Notes: generated by a model from the sequence alone, not told the origin. Shown: positions 26,801 to 35,084, counted from the stretch's first letter. The stretch: 64,000 nt of DNA from Rhizobium rhizogenes NBRC 13257 (GCF_000696095.1 NZ_BAYX01000007.1:1-64000), one strand, 5' to 3'. Numbers and translations are program-made.

Positions 26801-27125
26801 GAACGGACGCTCGGTCTTCACCGAAGCCGTTCATTCCATGTCGCGCTCGATCGAGGATGCCTGCGTCGATGCAGGATTGGAGCTTGCCAATCTCGACCTT
26901 CTGGTGCCGCATCAGGCCAACCAGCGCATCATCGACACCATCGCCAAGCGCAGCGGCCGCCCGGCGCTGAGCGTCATCGAGAACTACGGCAACACCAGCT
27001 CGTCGAGCATTCCGCTCGCCATGATGCATGTCGCCAAGGAACGCTCCGAGCCACTCAACCTTGGCCTCGTCGCCTTCGGCGGCGGCATGACCTCGGGCGC
27101 AGCCATCGTACGCACGATCAAGTAA
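23802..27125 (+). CDS. Fusion: 2-oxoacid dehydrogenase E1-alpha/E1-beta, lipoyl domain and ketosynthase III
   Basis: A single 1107-residue open frame with four modules. Residues 1-300 are E1-alpha with the thiamine-diphosphate motif GDG (144-146)...N174. Residues 335-660 are E1-beta (transketolase-like; ALSEST with E394, then a C-terminal domain). Residues 685-750 are a lipoyl domain with the modifiable Lys K715 in VVEATKASVEI. Residues 790-1107 are FabH-type ketosynthase III with C906 (GAACSG), H1037 (PHQANQ) and N1064 (YGNTSSSS). No E2 acyltransferase core separates lipoyl and ketosynthase. I infer decarboxylation of a 2-oxoacid, acylation of the lipoyl arm and direct hand-off to Cys906 to prime a fatty acid or polyketide. 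AGGAAA precedes the ATG. The first 130 nt are clearly AT-richer than the rest. A terminator follows. Confidence 0.88.
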   Translation: MEGRFTTDHLKQLHRIFFTSREIDRLEREFIKQGIAHFHVSGAGHESTALLNEFLHDDDWLHLHYRDKALMLARGMPIREFFSSLLATGNSHSAGRQMSAHLSSRALNITSIVGPVGNNALHAVGASAALKHKAGMPIAICCVGDGTTQQGEFLEAVAEAVRGQYPVVFVVEDNSFSISTRTRKQTFFDLPTGPAPSFYGLDIIRAEGDDLAASREAFRKAVRHSRNNRTPSLVVINMERLTDHTNADDQKTYRTQDEIENAAYRDPLINLRVALLKAGIDDTALDKIEKDLTAEVQAEAALARKEDAPKVEPEAKAPYPASFDKTAEYRGGASAATLTMREALNGVLDKQLANNPDVVLFGQDIEDPKGDVFGVTRGLSTKYPERVYNAALSESTIVGTAVGRALAGQRPVAFLQFADFLPLAYNQIVSEMGSMFWRSNGDWESPVILMVSCGGYKPGLGPFHAQSFESMLAHTPGIDVVMPSTAGDAAGLLNAAFESRRPTVFLYPKAVLNNSDGRTSVDVDQHFVRPGLSRYIARGRDLTLVTYGNTVSLCAKAASAFETQGFSVEVIDLRSISPWDEKEVLASAKRTKRLIVVHEDNRTVGMGAEIVATVSEKADVPVVVRRLARSDSHVPFNFGNQLETLPSYSKLVDLMAEVLECEVTWHEEDKSGPTAAIKAIGSGPADENVLVTDLLVKPGDTIEVGQLVAVVEATKASVEICANIGGVVQEVFVKIGDQIATDSPLLTVDADRDLSERNFALASEVQNKFVLRRLKSHAIPALRRHSGNFTEIAVSGMGFATGARRVSNEEIIHNWPNRRAEEIFALTGIKSRYWVGPGESTLSLATKAVRDLLHQTNTTIHDMDLVIAATGTPDIATPSLASRVSVAVAEDGVRPSLAAYDMGAACSGYLYALQQAYDFIAQQNDAKVLIVTSEVLSPLLDMSDFSTAILFGDAATACLVTSRDMARNPLFAASRPVISGRPEPGDLLYVPLPDKGVISMNGRSVFTEAVHSMSRSIEDACVDAGLELANLDLLVPHQANQRIIDTIAKRSGRPALSVIENYGNTSSSSIPLAMMHVAKERSEPLNLGLVAFGGGMTSGAAIVRTIK

Positions 27126-27156
27126 CCGCAAACGGCTCTTCACATCGACCAAAACA

Positions 27157-27191
27157 AAACCCCGAAATCCGCAGCGGATTCCGGGGTTTTT
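27157..27191. terminator. Bidirectional terminator
   Basis: CCCCGAAATCCGC pairs with GCGGATTCCGGGG (13 bp, one mismatch, short loop) and is followed by TTTTT. On the opposite strand the stem is followed by TTTTG. It lies between the convergent fusion gene and the olsC-like gene. Confidence 0.8.
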
Positions 27192-27216
27192 CGTAAGATT
27201 AACAAGCCAGTGCTAA

Positions 27217-28062
27217 CTACGCCTTCGGGCGGTTTCTCAGCGCCTCGGCTTCGGCATAGAATTTCTTTTCCCATTCTTTATGATTGTCGAGGCCCTCTTT
27301 GATGAAGGGCGTGAAGATCGCCAGGTTCATCAAAGCCCAGTTGACGATGCGGGCCGGGAATTTCAGCGGCTTGACGAAATCGACGAAGAGGACGACGCGG
27401 GTCTTGTCGGTGTGGTTCCAGGCCTCATGCTCATAGGCGTCGTCAAAGATCAGCGCCTTGCCTTCTTCCCAGTGGCAGATCTGCTTGTCGACGCGGATGG
27501 CGAGCTGGTCCTTCGGCTCCGGTACGATCAGGCCGACATGCAGGCGCAGCACGCCGTTATAGGGGCCGCGATGGGCGGGAAGGTGCTTGCCCGGCTCGAA
27601 GATCGAGAACATCGCCGTCGTCAGTCCCGGGATCTTCTGCACCGCCGCCCAGGTGTTCGGGCAGGCCTTGATGTTCTGCTCCGACTTCACGCCGAATCCG
27701 AGAAGGAAGAAGGTCTTCCAGCGGTTATCGGTCGAGATGGTCTTCACATCGGTAGAAATGTCCTGGAAGGTCGGCAGCTCACTCTGGCGTTCCAGCACCT
27801 TTTCCAGCTCGGCACGGATCGCGGGATAATCCTTCTCGATCTCGGCGGCCCAGGGGAAAGTGGCGTTGTCAAAGACCGGCGGATTGCCGAGCTTGGCGTA
27901 TTTCAAATTAAGGCTTTCGGCCCAGGCGACGACGCCCATAAAGAAGCGTGTGACTGTGCTTGGGCGATCCATCGGCGCGATGCCGGTTGTACCAAAGGTT
28001 TGTTCCGGAGCATTCGGCTCGGCGGTTGTGGGAGCTGGTGCGCTCAAAGTGCTCTCCGTCAT
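27217..28062 (-). CDS. olsC: Aspartyl/asparaginyl beta-hydroxylase-family lipid hydroxylase, OlsC-like
   Basis: A 281-residue protein. The Fe/2OG core runs from about residue 100 to 230, with PAHRGPYNGVLRLHVGL (H164) and DDAYEHEAWNHTDKTRVVLFVDF (H212, R222; quoted in part), the pattern of LpxO and OlsC. In R. tropici, OlsC hydroxylates the secondary fatty acid of ornithine lipids and lies beside the ClC gene sycA. The same neighbour is present here, 327 nt upstream on the same strand, which makes olsC more likely than lpxO. The Pro/Ala/Thr-rich first 30 residues may be an extension; Met31 is a possible alternative start. Confidence 0.8.
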   Translation of the reverse strand: MTESTLSAPAPTTAEPNAPEQTFGTTGIAPMDRPSTVTRFFMGVVAWAESLNLKYAKLGNPPVFDNATFPWAAEIEKDYPAIRAELEKVLERQSELPTFQDISTDVKTISTDNRWKTFFLLGFGVKSEQNIKACPNTWAAVQKIPGLTTAMFSIFEPGKHLPAHRGPYNGVLRLHVGLIVPEPKDQLAIRVDKQICHWEEGKALIFDDAYEHEAWNHTDKTRVVLFVDFVKPLKFPARIVNWALMNLAIFTPFIKEGLDNHKEWEKKFYAEAEALRNRPKA

Positions 28063-28389
28063 GTCTGTCTGCGTAGGGGTTGTTTGGGAGGAGGAAATCT
28101 TGTCTCAGGGGAATTTGCGCGGGAATCTTGGAGCGGCAATAGGTCCAGCAACGTCTGCATTTGCCTGGCCGATCCACGATCTGCGCCCGACTCCTCTGTT
28201 ATGCAATGATCATAATAAGCGATTATATGAGTTCATTAGTCGAATTTCGCAAGAGTATCCGTTCGCAAGAGCGGGGCTTTGTCGTGCGTATTTTTCAATG
28301 CCTGTTTTCTGCGGATATCTGCCCCGGAGCCGGCGGAAATACGGCCGAGCCCAAGATTTTTTCCGCAATGATTTCACAATTTTGCGAGC
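28063..28389. promoter_or_regulatory. Intergenic region with olsC promoter candidate
   Basis: 327 nt between the ClC stop and the olsC-like start. On the minus strand an exact TATAAT occurs (plus-strand ATTATA at 28222-28227), about 160 nt before the olsC start; upstream of it TTGCGA lies at a slightly long spacing of 19 nt. This suggests olsC has its own promoter as well as any read-through from the ClC gene. No open frame seen. Confidence 0.4.
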
Positions 28390-29736
28390 TCACGGCTCAT
28401 CTCGCTTGGTCTTGGTGTTCAGCAGCGAGCGGATCGATACGCCGGACGAAATGCCGCCGTCAGCGGCACCCTTCACGACGCCGACACGCTGCGACAAATA
28501 GATGCTGGTATGGCCGCTACAGATGTAGGCGAGGAAGCAGGCGACGGCGAGATAGACCGTGTGTGTCGCACCGAAGAGCTCGATGCCCATGATCATGCAG
28601 GCGAGCGGCGTATTGGTAGCGCCTGCGAAAACCGCGACGAAACCGAGTGCCGCGAAGAGATCGACCGGCGCGCCAAGAATGGCGGCGATGGCATTGCCAA
28701 GTGCGGCGCCGATGAAGAACAGCGGCGTCACCTCGCCGCCTTTGAAGCCAGAGCTCAGCGTCACGATAGTAAAGACCGCCTTCCAGAACCAGCTGCAATA
28801 ATCGACGCGCGCCGGATCGAAGAAGCCCGGGATCGTCGCATCGCCAGGATTGGGTGACCAGACGCCGAGACCGAGATATTCTCGGGTGCCGAGCGCATAG
28901 ACGAGGCCGATCAGTACGATGCTGGCAATCACCGGCCGGAGCGGCGCATAGGCACAAACTTTCTTGAAGGCAGCCGACATCCTGTGGGAAATCTCGCTGA
29001 AGCAGCGGGCCATCAGCCCGAAGAGCACGCCGGCAATGCCGACCTTCAGAAGCAGCAGCGCATCGAGATGGAAGGTGCTAGCCGGCGTGCCGGCGAGATA
29101 GGCGATATGGTACTGGATGTGCTCGATACCCCAGGCATGGCAGGTCCAGTCGGCCGCGATCGCCGCCACAAGGCTGGGGATCAGCGCTTCATATTGCATA
29201 CGGCCGATGGTCAGCACTTCGAGCGCGAAGACTGCGCCTGCGATCGGCGTACCGAACACCGCGCCGAAACCGGCGGCGATGCCGGCCATCAGCAGGATGC
29301 GGACTTCGGCGTGGCTCAGTCGGAAAAACCTGGCAAAGGCACTGGCGATGCTGCCGCCGAGCTGCACCGCCGTTCCCTCGCGCCCCGCCGAACCGCCGAC
29401 CAGATGCGTCAGGACGGTCGAGACCAGGATGAACGGCGCCATGCGCAGCGGTACGCCACCGCCCGGCTCATGGATCTGCTCGACGATCAGATTATTGCCG
29501 CCCTCCGCGCCCCGTCCGAAACGCTGGTACGCCAGCACCATCAGGAAACCGGCAACCGGCATCAGGAAGATCAGCCAGGGATAGTCGAACCGCGCCTGCG
29601 TCGCCCGGTCAAGGCTCCAGAGAAACAATGCACAGAGCGAGCCGACCACGGCCGCCATCGGCACCACCAGAAAGATCCATTTGAATATGCTGCGCAACTG
29701 CTGGAAACGATGATGAAAGAACTCGGATGCCGACAT
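28390..29736 (-). CDS. sycA: ClC-family chloride channel/transporter, SycA-like
   Basis: A 448-residue membrane protein; the ATG at 29736 follows GGGAGGGG, and a 20-codon extension lacks support. It shows the ClC selectivity-filter motifs as [15 protein letters not shown] (GREGT in place of GREGP) and [18 protein letters not shown], with about 10-12 helices. In R. tropici the ClC homologue sycA and the adjacent olsC were both linked to acid tolerance and symbiotic efficiency. The same pair here supports that assignment. It may be a Cl-/H+ exchanger; the gating glutamate E of GREG is present. Confidence 0.83.
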   Translation of the reverse strand: MSASEFFHHRFQQLRSIFKWIFLVVPMAAVVGSLCALFLWSLDRATQARFDYPWLIFLMPVAGFLMVLAYQRFGRGAEGGNNLIVEQIHEPGGGVPLRMAPFILVSTVLTHLVGGSAGREGTAVQLGGSIASAFARFFRLSHAEVRILLMAGIAAGFGAVFGTPIAGAVFALEVLTIGRMQYEALIPSLVAAIAADWTCHAWGIEHIQYHIAYLAGTPASTFHLDALLLLKVGIAGVLFGLMARCFSEISHRMSAAFKKVCAYAPLRPVIASIVLIGLVYALGTREYLGLGVWSPNPGDATIPGFFDPARVDYCSWFWKAVFTIVTLSSGFKGGEVTPLFFIGAALGNAIAAILGAPVDLFAALGFVAVFAGATNTPLACMIMGIELFGATHTVYLAVACFLAYICSGHTSIYLSQRVGVVKGAADGGISSGVSIRSLLNTKTKRDEP

Positions 29737-29997
29737 CAGTTCGCCCCTCCCGGAAGACCAGCGATGAGCCTGACGGGGACAAGGATCATAAAACAAAGTT
29801 GGGGTAACAGCAGGATTGCGGACACGACTCTACTCCTTCGCCCCACCGGGCACGTTGAGTAGGAGTCATCAGCTTCCCTGAATCTTCAGAGCAGCGGTTC
29901 GGCCACCATGGCCCGGCAGAAATCCATTACCGTTGGATTTTTCATACAGATAAGGAAGCGTCCCTGTCAATCCGGGCGCCGCGGATGCGGCCGCCCT

Positions 29998-30822
29998 TCA
30001 AACTGCTTTGGCGATCATTTCGATCGGCGCGATCAGGCCGCTGCCGACCGACGTACCGACATTGCCCACGCGCTCCGCCGCCTTCGGCCCCATCAGTGCG
30101 CCGAGGCTCAGCGACTGGCCGCCACCGGCGGCGCTTGCGCGCATCTCCTGCGCCAGTCGGATTGCCAGCGCACTGCGATCCTGCTCGGACTCCACCGTGA
30201 AGCCGGCCTCGCTGAGCAACTGTCGATAGGTTTCGGGCGTACAAACGAAGCTCGTCTCCGGCGTCATCGCCCAGGGCATCGGATAGGGCAGCTCGCCGGC
30301 CCGCATCTGCATAATTTCATAGAGACCGAACCGGCCGCCGGGCTTCAGCACGCGTCGCACCTCGGCAAACAGCCTCGCCTTATCCTCGATGTTCATGCCG
30401 ACATGAATGAGCGTGGCACGCTCGAAGCTTTGGTCGGCAAAGGGAAGCGACAGCGCGCTCGCCTGGCGGAACAACACCTGCGCGGCCATGCCGCAACGCT
30501 CGGTCAGAACATTGGCGACCTTGACGAATTCATCGGTCAGATCGACTCCGGTGACGATAGAGCCATAGGTGCTGGCCATATAGCGCGCCGGCCCGCCAAG
30601 TCCCGATCCGATATCAATCAGCCGCATGCCGTCGATCAAATCGAGATCCCGGGCAAACTCCCGCGTGGCCTCGCGCCGTCCGAGATGGAATTCATCGACC
30701 CCGGCAAGGTCGTCGATGCTAAGATGATCGATATCCTTGCCGCCGGCGGTAAGCCCCGCAAGGATCGTTTCTTCCAGTGAGCCGTGCGTATAATGACTCG
30801 CAACCTTTTCCTCGGTGGACAT
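29998..30822 (-). CDS. Class I SAM-dependent methyltransferase
   Basis: A 274-residue protein from the ATG with GGAGGAGG upstream. Motif I is LIDIGSGLGGPARYMAS at about residue 65; motif II is GVDLTDEFV; motif post-I/III includes LIHVGMNIEDKARLFAEVRRVLKPGGRFGLYE (key part RRVLKPGGRFGLYE). This is the UbiE/Methyltransf_11 type that methylates small molecules or lipids. It is flanked by a ClC gene and a sugar-enzyme pair and appears to be a single-gene unit. Substrate unknown. Confidence 0.8.
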   Translation of the reverse strand: MSTEEKVASHYTHGSLEETILAGLTAGGKDIDHLSIDDLAGVDEFHLGRREATREFARDLDLIDGMRLIDIGSGLGGPARYMASTYGSIVTGVDLTDEFVKVANVLTERCGMAAQVLFRQASALSLPFADQSFERATLIHVGMNIEDKARLFAEVRRVLKPGGRFGLYEIMQMRAGELPYPMPWAMTPETSFVCTPETYRQLLSEAGFTVESEQDRSALAIRLAQEMRASAAGGGQSLSLGALMGPKAAERVGNVGTSVGSGLIAPIEMIAKAV

Positions 30823-30916
30823 GACCCCTCCTCCCATGACCTCGCATTCAGAGCATGATGGAAGGATGCTGCACCTGCCTCCCTATCCCGTCAAGCAATT
30901 GGGCAGATCTCAATGA

Positions 30917-30939
30917 AACGGCCGCCCGAAGGCGGCCGC
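30917..30939 (-). terminator. Terminator after the oxidoreductase/thuA pair
   Basis: On the minus strand GCGGCCGCC, a TTCG tetraloop, then GGCGGCCG followed by TTTC. It lies 30 nt beyond the stop of the gene ending at 30970. Confidence 0.65.
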
Positions 30940-30969
30940 TTGAATGTCGAAGATAAAGCAGGGGCAACC

Positions 30970-32013
30970 TCAAACCTTGAGTTCGCGCCGCTCCGTTTCT
31001 GTGACCATGGCAAGATCCAGCACACGCTGCAAATTGGCGGCATGGCGGAAGCTCGGATCCTGCGGGCTGCCGGTCATCACCGCATCGGCGAAACGCTGAT
31101 AATTGGTCAGTACCGGCGGCACTTCGATGACCTTCCACGTCGCCGTTTCAGTGTCGTCGCCAAGGCAACCGCGCAGCTCCGAACCGTTGGGGCTGTGGTT
31201 GACTTCCAGCCCGCCGCGTTCGCCATAGATGCGCAGCTTCAACTCGTTCAGATGCCCAGTCGCCCAGCGGCTCGCATGCACGACACCGAGCGCGCCATTG
31301 GCGAAATCGACCGACATGGAGAAGCTGTCATTGGCATCAAGCGTATATTCGCCGATGCGCTCATCCGGAGCCTTATTGAAGGTCTTTAGCCGAGCGAAGA
31401 CATGATCGATATCGGTCGCTGCGCCATAGGCGGCGAAATCGAGGATATGGATGCCGATATCCCCGAGCACGCCGTTGGAACCGTGCCCGGTCGACAGCCG
31501 CCACAACCACTTGGATTCGCTCCGCCAATCGCCCCAGGCCCTGGAGACGAGCCAGCTCTGCAAATAGGAAGCCTCGACATGCTTGACCGTGCCGATCTCG
31601 CCCGAGATCACCATCTCACGCGCCTTCTGCAGTTGCGCGACATTGCGGTAGGTCAGGTTGACCATGTTAATGACGCCGGCTCGTTCGGCCGCCTCCGTCA
31701 TCTCCAGCGCCTTGTCGTAATTCTCCGCCAGCGGTTTCTCGCAGAGAACATGCTTGCCCGCGGCCAGCAGCGGCAAGGTCGTCGGGTGGTGGGCCTTGTC
31801 CGGCGTGACATTGGTCGCCGCGTCGAAGTCGCCCCAGGCCAGCGCCTCGTCCAGCGACAAGAAGCGGTTCTTGATATCGAACGTATCGGCGAAGGCGGCG
31901 AGCCTCGTCGCATCCGTATCGACGGCGCCGACAATCTCGACGCCTGGAATACGGACGAAATGCTCGGCTTGGTTCTTCGCCATGCCGCCCGTGCCAACAA
32001 TTATGAGACGCAT
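30970..32013 (-). CDS. Gfo/Idh/MocA-family oxidoreductase (ThuB-like)
   Basis: A 347-residue NAD(P)-dependent dehydrogenase. The N-terminal Rossmann motif is RLIIVGTGGMAKNQAEHF. The conserved EKPLAENYDKALEM contains the family Lys. The C-terminal dimer domain is of the usual length. It starts 8 nt after the ThuA-like stop and is certainly co-transcribed with it. In S. meliloti the ThuA/ThuB pair oxidises trehalose and related sugars to 3-keto derivatives; a similar role on a glycoside is a reasonable inference. Substrate not determined. Confidence 0.8.
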   Translation of the reverse strand: MRLIIVGTGGMAKNQAEHFVRIPGVEIVGAVDTDATRLAAFADTFDIKNRFLSLDEALAWGDFDAATNVTPDKAHHPTTLPLLAAGKHVLCEKPLAENYDKALEMTEAAERAGVINMVNLTYRNVAQLQKAREMVISGEIGTVKHVEASYLQSWLVSRAWGDWRSESKWLWRLSTGHGSNGVLGDIGIHILDFAAYGAATDIDHVFARLKTFNKAPDERIGEYTLDANDSFSMSVDFANGALGVVHASRWATGHLNELKLRIYGERGGLEVNHSPNGSELRGCLGDDTETATWKVIEVPPVLTNYQRFADAVMTGSPQDPSFRHAANLQRVLDLAMVTETERRELKV

Positions 32014-32021
32014 TTTATACC

Positions 32022-32807
32022 TCAGCGATAACCGGCTTCGCCGGCCTGGTGGAGTTTAGGACCACGTTCGACGATCGGCTCCAACGCCTTCTCGACCGGC
32101 ACGTTCGGCGCATCATGGATGCTCGCCTGTGTGCCGAGCGGATTGTGCGCCCATTTGACGGAGTTGATCAGAACCTTCTGCACGGTGTCGTTGTGATAGG
32201 TCGGATAGGTCTCGTGACCGGGGCGGAAATAGAAGATATTGCCGGCGCCACGACGCCAGGTCATGCCAGAGCGGAAGACTTCGCCGCCCTGGAACCAGGA
32301 GATGAACACCGTTTCCAGCGGTTCGGGAACGGAGAACTGCTCGCCGTACATTTCTTCGTTTTCCAGCTCGAAATGTTCGCCGAGACCGGCAGCGATCGGA
32401 TGGCGCGGGTTGATGACCCAGAGTCGCTCGCGTTCGCCCGCTTCGCGCCATTTCAGCGCGCAGGGCGTGCCCATCAGCCGTTTGAAGACCTTCGAGAAAT
32501 GGCCGGAATGCAGCACGATAAGGCCCATACCTTCCCAGACGCGCTTGGCGACACGCTCAACGATCTCGTCACTCACGGCGCCGTGGTCCTTGTGGCCCCA
32601 CCAGAGCAGCACATCAGTGTCCTTCAGCCGGGCTTCGCTCAGGCCGTGTTCCGGCTCCTGCAACGTTGCAGTGGTTGCTTCAATGCCGGCATCGGCATTG
32701 AGCCCCTTGGCGATCGTCGTATGCATGCCCTCCGGATAGATGTCGGCGACGACCTTGTTTGTCTGTTCATGAATGTTCTCGCCCCAAACGACGGCACGAA
32801 TAGTCAT
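32022..32807 (-). CDS. ThuA-domain protein
   Basis: A 261-residue ThuA-like protein with a GATase-like fold: [52 protein letters not shown] and [18 protein letters not shown] are characteristic. GAGGAG lies 7 nt before the ATG. ThuA works with a Gfo/Idh/MocA partner in trehalose or other disaccharide utilisation in rhizobia, and such a partner follows immediately. Two LacI-type palindromes lie in its promoter. It is a ThuA paralogue rather than a certain thuA. Confidence 0.82.
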   Translation of the reverse strand: MTIRAVVWGENIHEQTNKVVADIYPEGMHTTIAKGLNADAGIEATTATLQEPEHGLSEARLKDTDVLLWWGHKDHGAVSDEIVERVAKRVWEGMGLIVLHSGHFSKVFKRLMGTPCALKWREAGERERLWVINPRHPIAAGLGEHFELENEEMYGEQFSVPEPLETVFISWFQGGEVFRSGMTWRRGAGNIFYFRPGHETYPTYHNDTVQKVLINSVKWAHNPLGTQASIHDAPNVPVEKALEPIVERGPKLHQAGEAGYR

Positions 32808-32852
32808 TACGGCACTCCTCTAATACCATTGAGATTGAACAGGTTATGCGAT

Positions 32853-32866
32853 CCAAAGCGCTTTGG
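32853..32866. promoter_or_regulatory. LacI-family operator upstream of the thuA-like gene
   Basis: CCAAAGCGCTTTGG is a perfect 14-bp CG-centred palindrome 46 nt upstream of the start codon. The type is common to sugar repressors of the LacI family in rhizobia. Confidence 0.65.
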
Positions 32867-32919
32867 AAAAGCGCCACTTTCAGGCCTCCATCAGCCCTTC
32901 CAGCGCAAGAGATAATGCG

Positions 32920-32934
32920 TCCGAAGCGATTTGA
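32920..32934. promoter_or_regulatory. Second, degenerate LacI-type operator
   Basis: TCCGAAGCGATTTGA resembles the operator at 32853-32866. The surrounding sequence also repeats (ATGCG before and ACAAAG/AAAAG after each copy), so the two look like a tandem duplication 67 bp apart. Confidence 0.45.
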
Positions 32935-32970
32935 CAAAGGCTAAAATTACCATGCGAAACACCTGTCTTT

Positions 32971-33315
32971 TCAGTGCGACACGGATTTTGAAAACAGGTT
33001 GACGACGATGACGCCGGCGATGATCAGACCAAGGCCTATGACCGCCGCCAGATCAAGTTTCTGGCGGAAAAACACCAGCCCGACGGTGGAGATCAGCACG
33101 ATGCCGAGCCCGCTCCATATGGCGTAGGCAATGCCGACCGGGATCACCCGCAGGGTCACAGACAGGCAATAGAAGGATGCGGCATAGCACAGCACAAGCA
33201 CGATCGAGGGACCGAGCCGGGTGAACTGCTGCGACATCTGCAGTGCCGTCGTGCCCATCACCTCCAGCACGATCGCCACCATCAGCACCGCATAAACGGA
33301 CGCGTTCGCCATCAA
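32971..33315 (-). CDS. SMR-family small multidrug efflux protein (EmrE-like)
   Basis: A 114-residue protein with four transmembrane helices. The conserved Glu14-equivalent of EmrE is in MVAIVLEVMGTTALQ, and YAIWSGLGIV is the family signature of helix 3. It works as a dimer exchanging protons for lipophilic cations. Its gene follows the TetR gene by 16 nt on the same strand, forming a regulator-pump operon. Confidence 0.87.
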   Translation of the reverse strand: MMANASVYAVLMVAIVLEVMGTTALQMSQQFTRLGPSIVLVLCYAASFYCLSVTLRVIPVGIAYAIWSGLGIVLISTVGLVFFRQKLDLAAVIGLGLIIAGVIVVNLFSKSVSH

Positions 33316-33331
33316 ACCCTCTCGATATTCA

Positions 33332-33895
33332 TTAGAGTTGCGTGAGCTCGATCAGCCGCTCGACCAGTTTCTCGCGGGCGCTCTCGTCCATCGCATGGCT
33401 GTCGAGCAGATCGGCGAGCCAGATCCCATCGGTCGCCAGCCGCACGATCGCCGCATCCACGGAGGAGTCCGTGCCGACATATTCCTCGCTGCGTTCGCGC
33501 ACCCAGTCGAGCCAGCGCTGCCGCAATTGCGGCTCGCTGAGCAGCACCATCGTCACCTGAGCCCAATCCTTCGTTTCCTCGGGTTGGTCGCGCAGCGCCA
33601 GGCAGGCGCGAAGGTAGCCGCGGGTGAAGCGCCCATGCGGCAGCGGATCGGCTCGCATCTCCTCCTCGATCGCCCGGTCCAGCCGCTCGATCAAACTGTC
33701 GAACAAGGCCTCCAGCAGCGTATTCTTGTTGGGGAAATGATGCAGCAATCCGCCCTTGCTGACCCCGGAGGCACCCGAAACCGCATCCAGCGTCACCGCC
33801 GTCATGCCCTTCTCCGACGCCAGCCGCGCCGCCACCTCCAGCAACTGCTGGCGGACGAGCAAAGGCTGCTTCTTTCTGTGGTGCGCTGTAGACAT
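33332..33895 (-). CDS. TetR-family repressor of the SMR pump
   Basis: A 187-residue protein. Residues about 12-60 form the TetR HTH (LLEVAARLASEKGMTAVTLDAVSGASGVSKGGLLHHFPNKNTLLEAL; diagnostic part GVSKGGLLHHFPNK). The C-terminal ligand-binding domain is helical. It lies upstream of emrE in the same operon, so it most likely represses both genes and responds to a cationic compound. The region just before the start holds a short CCA-GT-TGG dyad that could be part of its operator, but the evidence is weak. Confidence 0.82.
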   Translation of the reverse strand: MSTAHHRKKQPLLVRQQLLEVAARLASEKGMTAVTLDAVSGASGVSKGGLLHHFPNKNTLLEALFDSLIERLDRAIEEEMRADPLPHGRFTRGYLRACLALRDQPEETKDWAQVTMVLLSEPQLRQRWLDWVRERSEEYVGTDSSVDAAIVRLATDGIWLADLLDSHAMDESAREKLVERLIELTQL

Positions 33896-33926
33896 GGCGA
33901 CATAACATACCAGTTGGACGGTTTCG

Positions 33927-35015
33927 TCAATGCGCTGCGTGATGGGCTACGTCGTTCTGGTCGAAAATGGTCAGCTTTGCCCCATCGACGGCAAAGACGA
34001 TCGGCGCACCGCTAGTGATGGTCGTCATGCCCGGGTCGGTGCCAATGATCTTCGAGCCGTCCTTCAGCCGGACATGGACGAGCGACCGGTCGCCCAACCG
34101 CTCCACCGTCTCGACCGTTCCGGCGATGTCGCCCTTGTCCGCAGTGGTCGCCACCAGATATTCCGGCCGAATGCCGAGCGTCAGCTCCGAGCGCGCCATA
34201 CCGTTCACCGAAACCGCAGTCTTGATGATCGATCCGTCCGGCAAAGTCGCCGTCGCAAAGCCCCCGGCCTCGCCGACGCCGGCCACGTTGACGAAGTTCA
34301 TTCCGGGTGAGCCGATGAACTGGGCGACATAGCGCGTCGCCGGCCGCGTATAGATCTCCACCGGCGTCGCCACCTGTTCGATCTTCTTGTTGTTCAACAG
34401 CACGATCCGGTCGGCAAGCGTCATCGCCTCGATCTGGTCGTGGGTGACGAAGACCATCGTTGCGCCCAGCCGCTCATGCAATTGCGCAAGCTCGACGCGG
34501 GTGCGGTTGCGCAGACCAGCGTCGAGGTTGGACAGTGGCTCATCGAACAGGAAGACATCGGGCTCGCGCACGATAGCGCGGCCAATGGCGACACGCTGAC
34601 GCTGGCCGCCCGAAAGCTCCGATGGCTTGCGGTCAAGCAGATGCGGCATCTCCAATATGGTGGCTGCGATGTCGATGCGCTTTGCGATCTCGGCCTTCGG
34701 TGTACCGATGTTTCTGAGACCGAACGACATGTTGTCACGTACCGTCATATGCGGATAGAGCGCGTAGGATTGAAACACCATCGATACGCCGCGTTCGCCG
34801 GGCGGAAGCTGGTCGACCCGCCGTCCGCCGATCCAGACCTCACCGCTGGTGATCGCCTCAAGCCCTGCGATCATCCGCAGCAGAGTCGATTTACCACAGC
34901 CGGAGCCGCCCAGGAACACGACGAATTCGCCGGGCTCGATCGTGAGATCGATGTCGTTGAGAACCTGCACCGCACCGAAATGCTTGGTGACGGATTTGAT
35001 GTTGATTCCTGCCAT
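33927..35015 (-). CDS. Sugar ABC transporter ATPase (UgpC/MalK type)
   Basis: A 362-residue ATPase of the CUT1 family. Walker A is GGSGCGKSTLLRMIAGLE, the signature LSGGQRQRVAIGRA, Walker B DVFLFDEPLSNLDA. A C-terminal TOBE/OB region from about residue 240 is typical of MalK-like subunits that can take part in regulation. It is the last gene of the operon with two permeases and a binding protein. Confidence 0.9.
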   Translation of the reverse strand: MAGINIKSVTKHFGAVQVLNDIDLTIEPGEFVVFLGGSGCGKSTLLRMIAGLEAITSGEVWIGGRRVDQLPPGERGVSMVFQSYALYPHMTVRDNMSFGLRNIGTPKAEIAKRIDIAATILEMPHLLDRKPSELSGGQRQRVAIGRAIVREPDVFLFDEPLSNLDAGLRNRTRVELAQLHERLGATMVFVTHDQIEAMTLADRIVLLNNKKIEQVATPVEIYTRPATRYVAQFIGSPGMNFVNVAGVGEAGGFATATLPDGSIIKTAVSVNGMARSELTLGIRPEYLVATTADKGDIAGTVETVERLGDRSLVHVRLKDGSKIIGTDPGMTTITSGAPIVFAVDGAKLTIFDQNDVAHHAAH

Positions 35016-35084
35016 TTTTCCTCCTCCGGAAGAATTGAACTTCGCCAGACCTGCTGTTTCTCTCTTTATGTTCCCGGCATTCGT

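Noticed and set aside
27217-28062. Naming this gene lpxO (lipid A hydroxylase)
   Set aside because: LpxO and OlsC share the same fold and motifs. The adjacent ClC gene matches the olsC/sycA arrangement of R. tropici, so olsC is preferred.
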